This document shows positions 60,701 through 64,000 of a stretch of DNA of 64,000 nt, in pieces. Within the stretch, counting starts at the first letter, position 1. Each line of letters opens with the position of its first letter. This DNA comes from Asterias amurensis (Eukaryota > Echinodermata > Asteroidea > Forcipulatida > Asteriidae). Under the pieces are notes generated by a model. It worked only from the letters and a program-made list of their open reading frames with translations, was not told the origin of the DNA and ran no database searches. The stretch lies in contig NC_092661.1 of NCBI RefSeq assembly GCF_032118995.1, positions 15,385,006 through 15,449,005 of the forward strand, given 5' to 3'. Made by a program: the position numbers and the translations under genes.

Positions 60701-61372
60701 CTGCTACAAGCAAGTTTTGGATGAGAGACAAATAAACTTATCTGCTAAGCAAGTTTCGGTAGTGGGCAGGTAAACTCATCCTCTAAGCAAGCTTTGGTCA
60801 GGAGACAATTAAACTCATCTGCTAAGCAAGTACTACCCTAGTGGTTCAAAAGATATTTGCCAACTACAAATCTCTTAACAACAAATAGAGATCCAGCCAG
60901 CCAGGAGAAGAAATCACATGCCCAATCTCTGCAGCGACTGTGGTAGCTTCTATTGTCAAGAGCACCAACCACGGATTAGCGCTATTCAATTGCTTCTTTT
61001 GTTCAGCTCACTTATAAAACAGATAGAGTCATCAGCTAAGCAAGTTTGGGTATGGGGGCAGATAAACTCATCTGCTAAGCCAGTGGTACCCTAGTGGTAC
61101 AAAAGATCTTTGTCAACTACAAATCTCTTAACAATAGAGAGATCCAGCCAGCCAGGAGAAAAAACACATGCCCAATCCCTAAACTGTAATAGCTTCTGAT
61201 GTCAAGAGCAGTACCCACGAAAAGCGCTATTCAATTGCTTCTTTTGTTAAGCTCAACTATAAAACAGATTAAGTCATCTGCTAAGCAAATTTGGGTTGGG
61301 GTCAGGTAAACTCATCTGCTAAGCAAGCTTGTTTTTGGAGACAGGTAACCTCGTTTGCTCAGCACGCTTTAG
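57769..61372. repeat. ~40-bp minisatellite, inverted arm part 2
   Basis: Same units. Higher-order segments with 'gatccagccagccaggagaa' and 'gtcaagagca' recur at about 58320-58560, 58600-58980 and 60830-61270, giving an irregular multi-unit period of a few hundred bases to about 2 kb. Confidence 0.92.
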
Positions 61373-61762
61373 TTAAAGGAACACGTTGCCTTGGATCGGA
61401 CGAGTTGGTCAAAACAAAAAGCGTTTGTAACCGTTTTTTATAAAATGCATATGGTTGGAAAGATGTCTTAAAAGTAGAATACAATGATTCACACAAGTTT
61501 GCCTCGAAATTGCGTGGTTTTCCTTCTACTGTGCGAACTAACATGGTCGGCCATTTATGGGAGTCAAAATTTTGACCCCCATAAATGGCCGACGTGTTAG
61601 TCGACGAGGTAAAAGGAAAACCACGCAATTTCGAGGCATGTTTGTGTGGATCATTGTATTCTACTTTTACACCATCTTTCTACCCATATGCATTTTATAA
61701 AAAACGGTTACAAACGCTTTTCAAAGACCAACTCGACCGATCCAAGGCAACGTGTTCCTTTA
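61373..61762. mobile_element. TTAA hairpin MITE family 2, inside the satellite
   Basis: TTAA at both ends, with ends AAGGAACACGTTGCCTTGG and the complement. The arms meet near 61568. It splits a satellite unit ('ctttag' / 'agagacag'). Confidence 0.93.
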
Positions 61763-62135
61763 AGAGACAGATAAACTTAACTGCTCAGCAAGCGTGGGAA
61801 GGGCATGGATAGGGGACAGGTAAAATCATCTGCTAAGCAAGTTTGTTTTTGGAGACAGGTAAACTAATCTGATAGGCAAGCTTAGGTTGAGAGACATACA
61901 ACTAACTGCTAAACAAATCTGAGAAGGGGACATGTTAACTCACCTGCTAAACAATTTTTGGTGTTAGGCGACAGGTAAACTCATGCTAGATGAGAGACAA
62001 ATCTGCTAAGCAAGTTTTGGGAGACGGACAGGTAAATTCCTCTCCTATGCAACTTTTGGTTAAGAGACAGATAATTTTATCTGCTTAGCAAGTTTGGGTA
62101 GGTGGACAGGTTAACTCATCTGCTAAGCATCCATG
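61763..62135. repeat. ~40-bp minisatellite, inverted arm end
   Basis: Last units; the array stops at 'actcatctgctaagcatcca' near 62135. Confidence 0.9.
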
Positions 62136-63107
62136 TGTTATTGATATAAGTAATAATGGGAAAGAACAAACTTAAACTTACTGAGCAAAATACACAACTC
62201 TAAACACAACTTTCGCAACATGAATAATGTCACTTTTACATTTGGAACCACTCAGATTGCACCATTAATACCAGTCAAGACCCTTGGTGTATATTTTAAT
62301 TTCAATGATGACTTTGGCTAACTAAATAGACCAGCTTTGCAAGTCTGTTTGATTTCTACTTATGCTCTAGAAATTAATGTTAAAAAAGGGCATTGGAAAA
62401 CTTTACTCATAACATCTTAAGAGAAATGGAGAGCTGTTACAACAAATTGTGGGCTCCCTCTGAAAAGCGACGTAGTTTTTTGAAAAGAGGTAATCTCACC
62501 CAAGATATTAAAATACTTCAGGCGTAGGCCTAACTATGTATTCTCCTGTAACTTCATGACCAAAGAGTTCAAATTTTCATAGATTTGTTATTTTATTTTG
62601 TTGGGATGCAACTTAGTGAGAGTGCTGGGCGATGAAAACCAAGGATGTCCAGTGCCTTTTGAACATCTGTCTCAGGTTAAAGAGGCAATCAGCATGATCA
62701 AACTTGTGGGTTTTCACTTTTATTATCCTTCGGCTAAGCTTATAAAATGGTGAAACAAAATCGGGCGGAGCCTATAGGCATCCTCGTTCCAAGTTGTAAT
62801 ATTATTTAGTCAAAATATTTCTAGTACACCGTATATGTAAACTGAAGAAGAAAACTATTAAGAATTGTGTGGCTTTTATTTACTTAAGAATTTTGTTTTC
62901 TGATTTTTTTTTTTTACTAAGATTTTTTTTTTCTTAGGAAAATTTAACCTTTGTTTGAGTTGTTTTCTCGTTGATTGTGCGTGCTTTGCGTACGCGCTCA
63001 GGGCTTCAGATGGGAGGACAGAGCCTAAAGCCGAAACCAAATCCAAAGCCGTGGTTTCGAAAAGGGCCTCCATGTTCAATACTTGTAAAGTCTATTATAT
63101 AATTACA
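62136..63107. other. Mixed repeat relics
   Basis: A diverged TTAA MITE at about 62385-62665 ('gggctccctctgaaaagcg', 'tgtccagtgccttttga') and a half copy of the TAGGCCC MITE at about 62966-63070 ('gtgctttgcgta', 'aatccaaagccgtggtttcg'). No gene. Confidence 0.55.
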
Positions 63108-63497
63108 TTAAAGGAACACGTTGCCTTGGATCGGACGAGTTGGTCAAAACAAAAGCGTTTTTAACCGTTTTTTATATAATGCATATGGTTGAAAAGATGT
63201 TTTAAAAGTAGCATACAATGATCCACACAAGTTTGCCTCGAAATTGCGTGGTTTTCCTTCTACTGTGCGAACTATCACCGTCGGCCATTTATGGGAGTCA
63301 AAATTTTGACCCCCATAAATGGCCGACGTGTTAGTCGACGAGGTAAAAGGAAAACCACGCAATTTCGAGGCATGTTTGTGTGGATCATTGTATTCTACTT
63401 TTACAACATCTTTCTACCCATATGCATTTTATAAAAAACGGTTACAAACGTTTTTCAAAGACCAACTCGACCGATCCAAGGCAACGTGTTCCTTTAA
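63108..63497. mobile_element. TTAA hairpin MITE family 2 (full copy)
   Basis: TTAA at both ends, almost identical to 61373-61762; the arms meet near 63303. Small frames (for example 63319-63510, starting MADVLVDEVKGK) recur in all copies but are arm sequence. Confidence 0.93.
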
Positions 63498-64000
63498 TTA
63501 CATTAATTAACACAAAATCAATTTTTTTCTTTCTGTTAAGCACAAATTCGCTGGGAACCAGTCACACATTTTGGCTGATTACGTTAGCCCTGTCTCCTAA
63601 AATTGTGTTTGTGTGTGCTTTACTACAGTTCTAATTATTGGTCCCCGGAGTCATAATATTTTGTTGACTGTGTTTGTTCTACATGCTCCCCAAACCAAAA
63701 TAAATTTACTTAATTTAATTACTTCCAATGTTCCCTTTCTCTTCTTGGTATGACTCTAAAGATTATTAATATTATTAAGAAGAATGGTGTAATTGAGACC
63801 TATTGGTTAGTTCAAAGCTCTGGGCTTCGTTTGATATTGGAAACACTTTGTGACAAATTTACAATGATCCAAAATTGCAAAGTGAGACCACGTTGAGGTT
63901 TGGAATATGCGTCCTGCCCAATCGACAACGGGCACTATAAACAGAAGTAGGCGCTCACGAGTGTAGAATCACCTGCTTTTCAATAAGCGCTAAAATAGTC
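63498..64000. other. Non-coding end of window
   Basis: Only short frames. No gene or repeat recognised. Confidence 0.5.

Noticed and set aside
51780-62135. CRISPR array
   Set aside because: Units are variable along their whole length with no constant repeat and unique spacers, and the DNA is eukaryotic.

Overview
This is eukaryotic, repeat-rich animal DNA. GT-AG introns, non-LTR retrotransposons, a tRNA-derived SINE, Penelope remnants and many TTAA-flanked miniature elements rule out a prokaryote or virus. The secreted F-type lectin plus PAN/apple genes and the style of the repeats suggest a marine deuterostome, most likely an echinoderm such as a sea star. That assignment is inference from the sequence alone.

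Layout. 1-16.5 kb holds no convincing complete gene; it is mostly nested transposable-element relics, including a 42-bp minisatellite built as a giant inverted repeat (9.2-10.05 kb) and a Penelope-like relic inside a MITE (14.0-14.6 kb). At 16.57-16.90 kb (minus strand) lies one signal-peptide plus PAN/apple exon. 17-24 kb carries a segmental duplication of 15.4-16.3 kb, an RTE-like relic and a 1.5-kb TTAA element. 24.57-29.77 kb and 37.36-43.73 kb are two tandem plus-strand paralogues coding for a secreted protein: signal peptide, F-type (fucolectin) lectin domain, C-terminal PAN/apple domain. Both exons and flanking DNA are duplicated, with a CR1/L2-like insertion and several MITEs between them. 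At 48.28-49.75 kb (minus strand) is an intact single-exon F-box/WD40 gene. About 51.8-62.1 kb is a roughly 10-kb degenerate ~40-bp minisatellite whose orientation flips near 54.745 kb. 62.1-64 kb is again MITE-rich.

Gene logic. The two lectin genes share promoter architecture (a TGACGTCA site about 50 bp upstream of a TATA box), the signal-peptide exon, three F-type lectin exons and the PAN exon. All their introns are phase 1. Gene 1 keeps the RGD-CC-SER sugar-binding signature but has a 1-bp frameshift in exon 2 and a MITE between its promoter elements. Gene 2 has an open frame but has lost the key arginine, and it carries three extra tandem copies of a lectin sub-exon. The duplicate pair therefore looks like it is diverging or decaying. 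The F-box protein would act separately, as a substrate receptor of an SCF ubiquitin ligase.

All exon boundaries were read by eye from splice consensus, reading frame and paralogue comparison; no transcript data were available.
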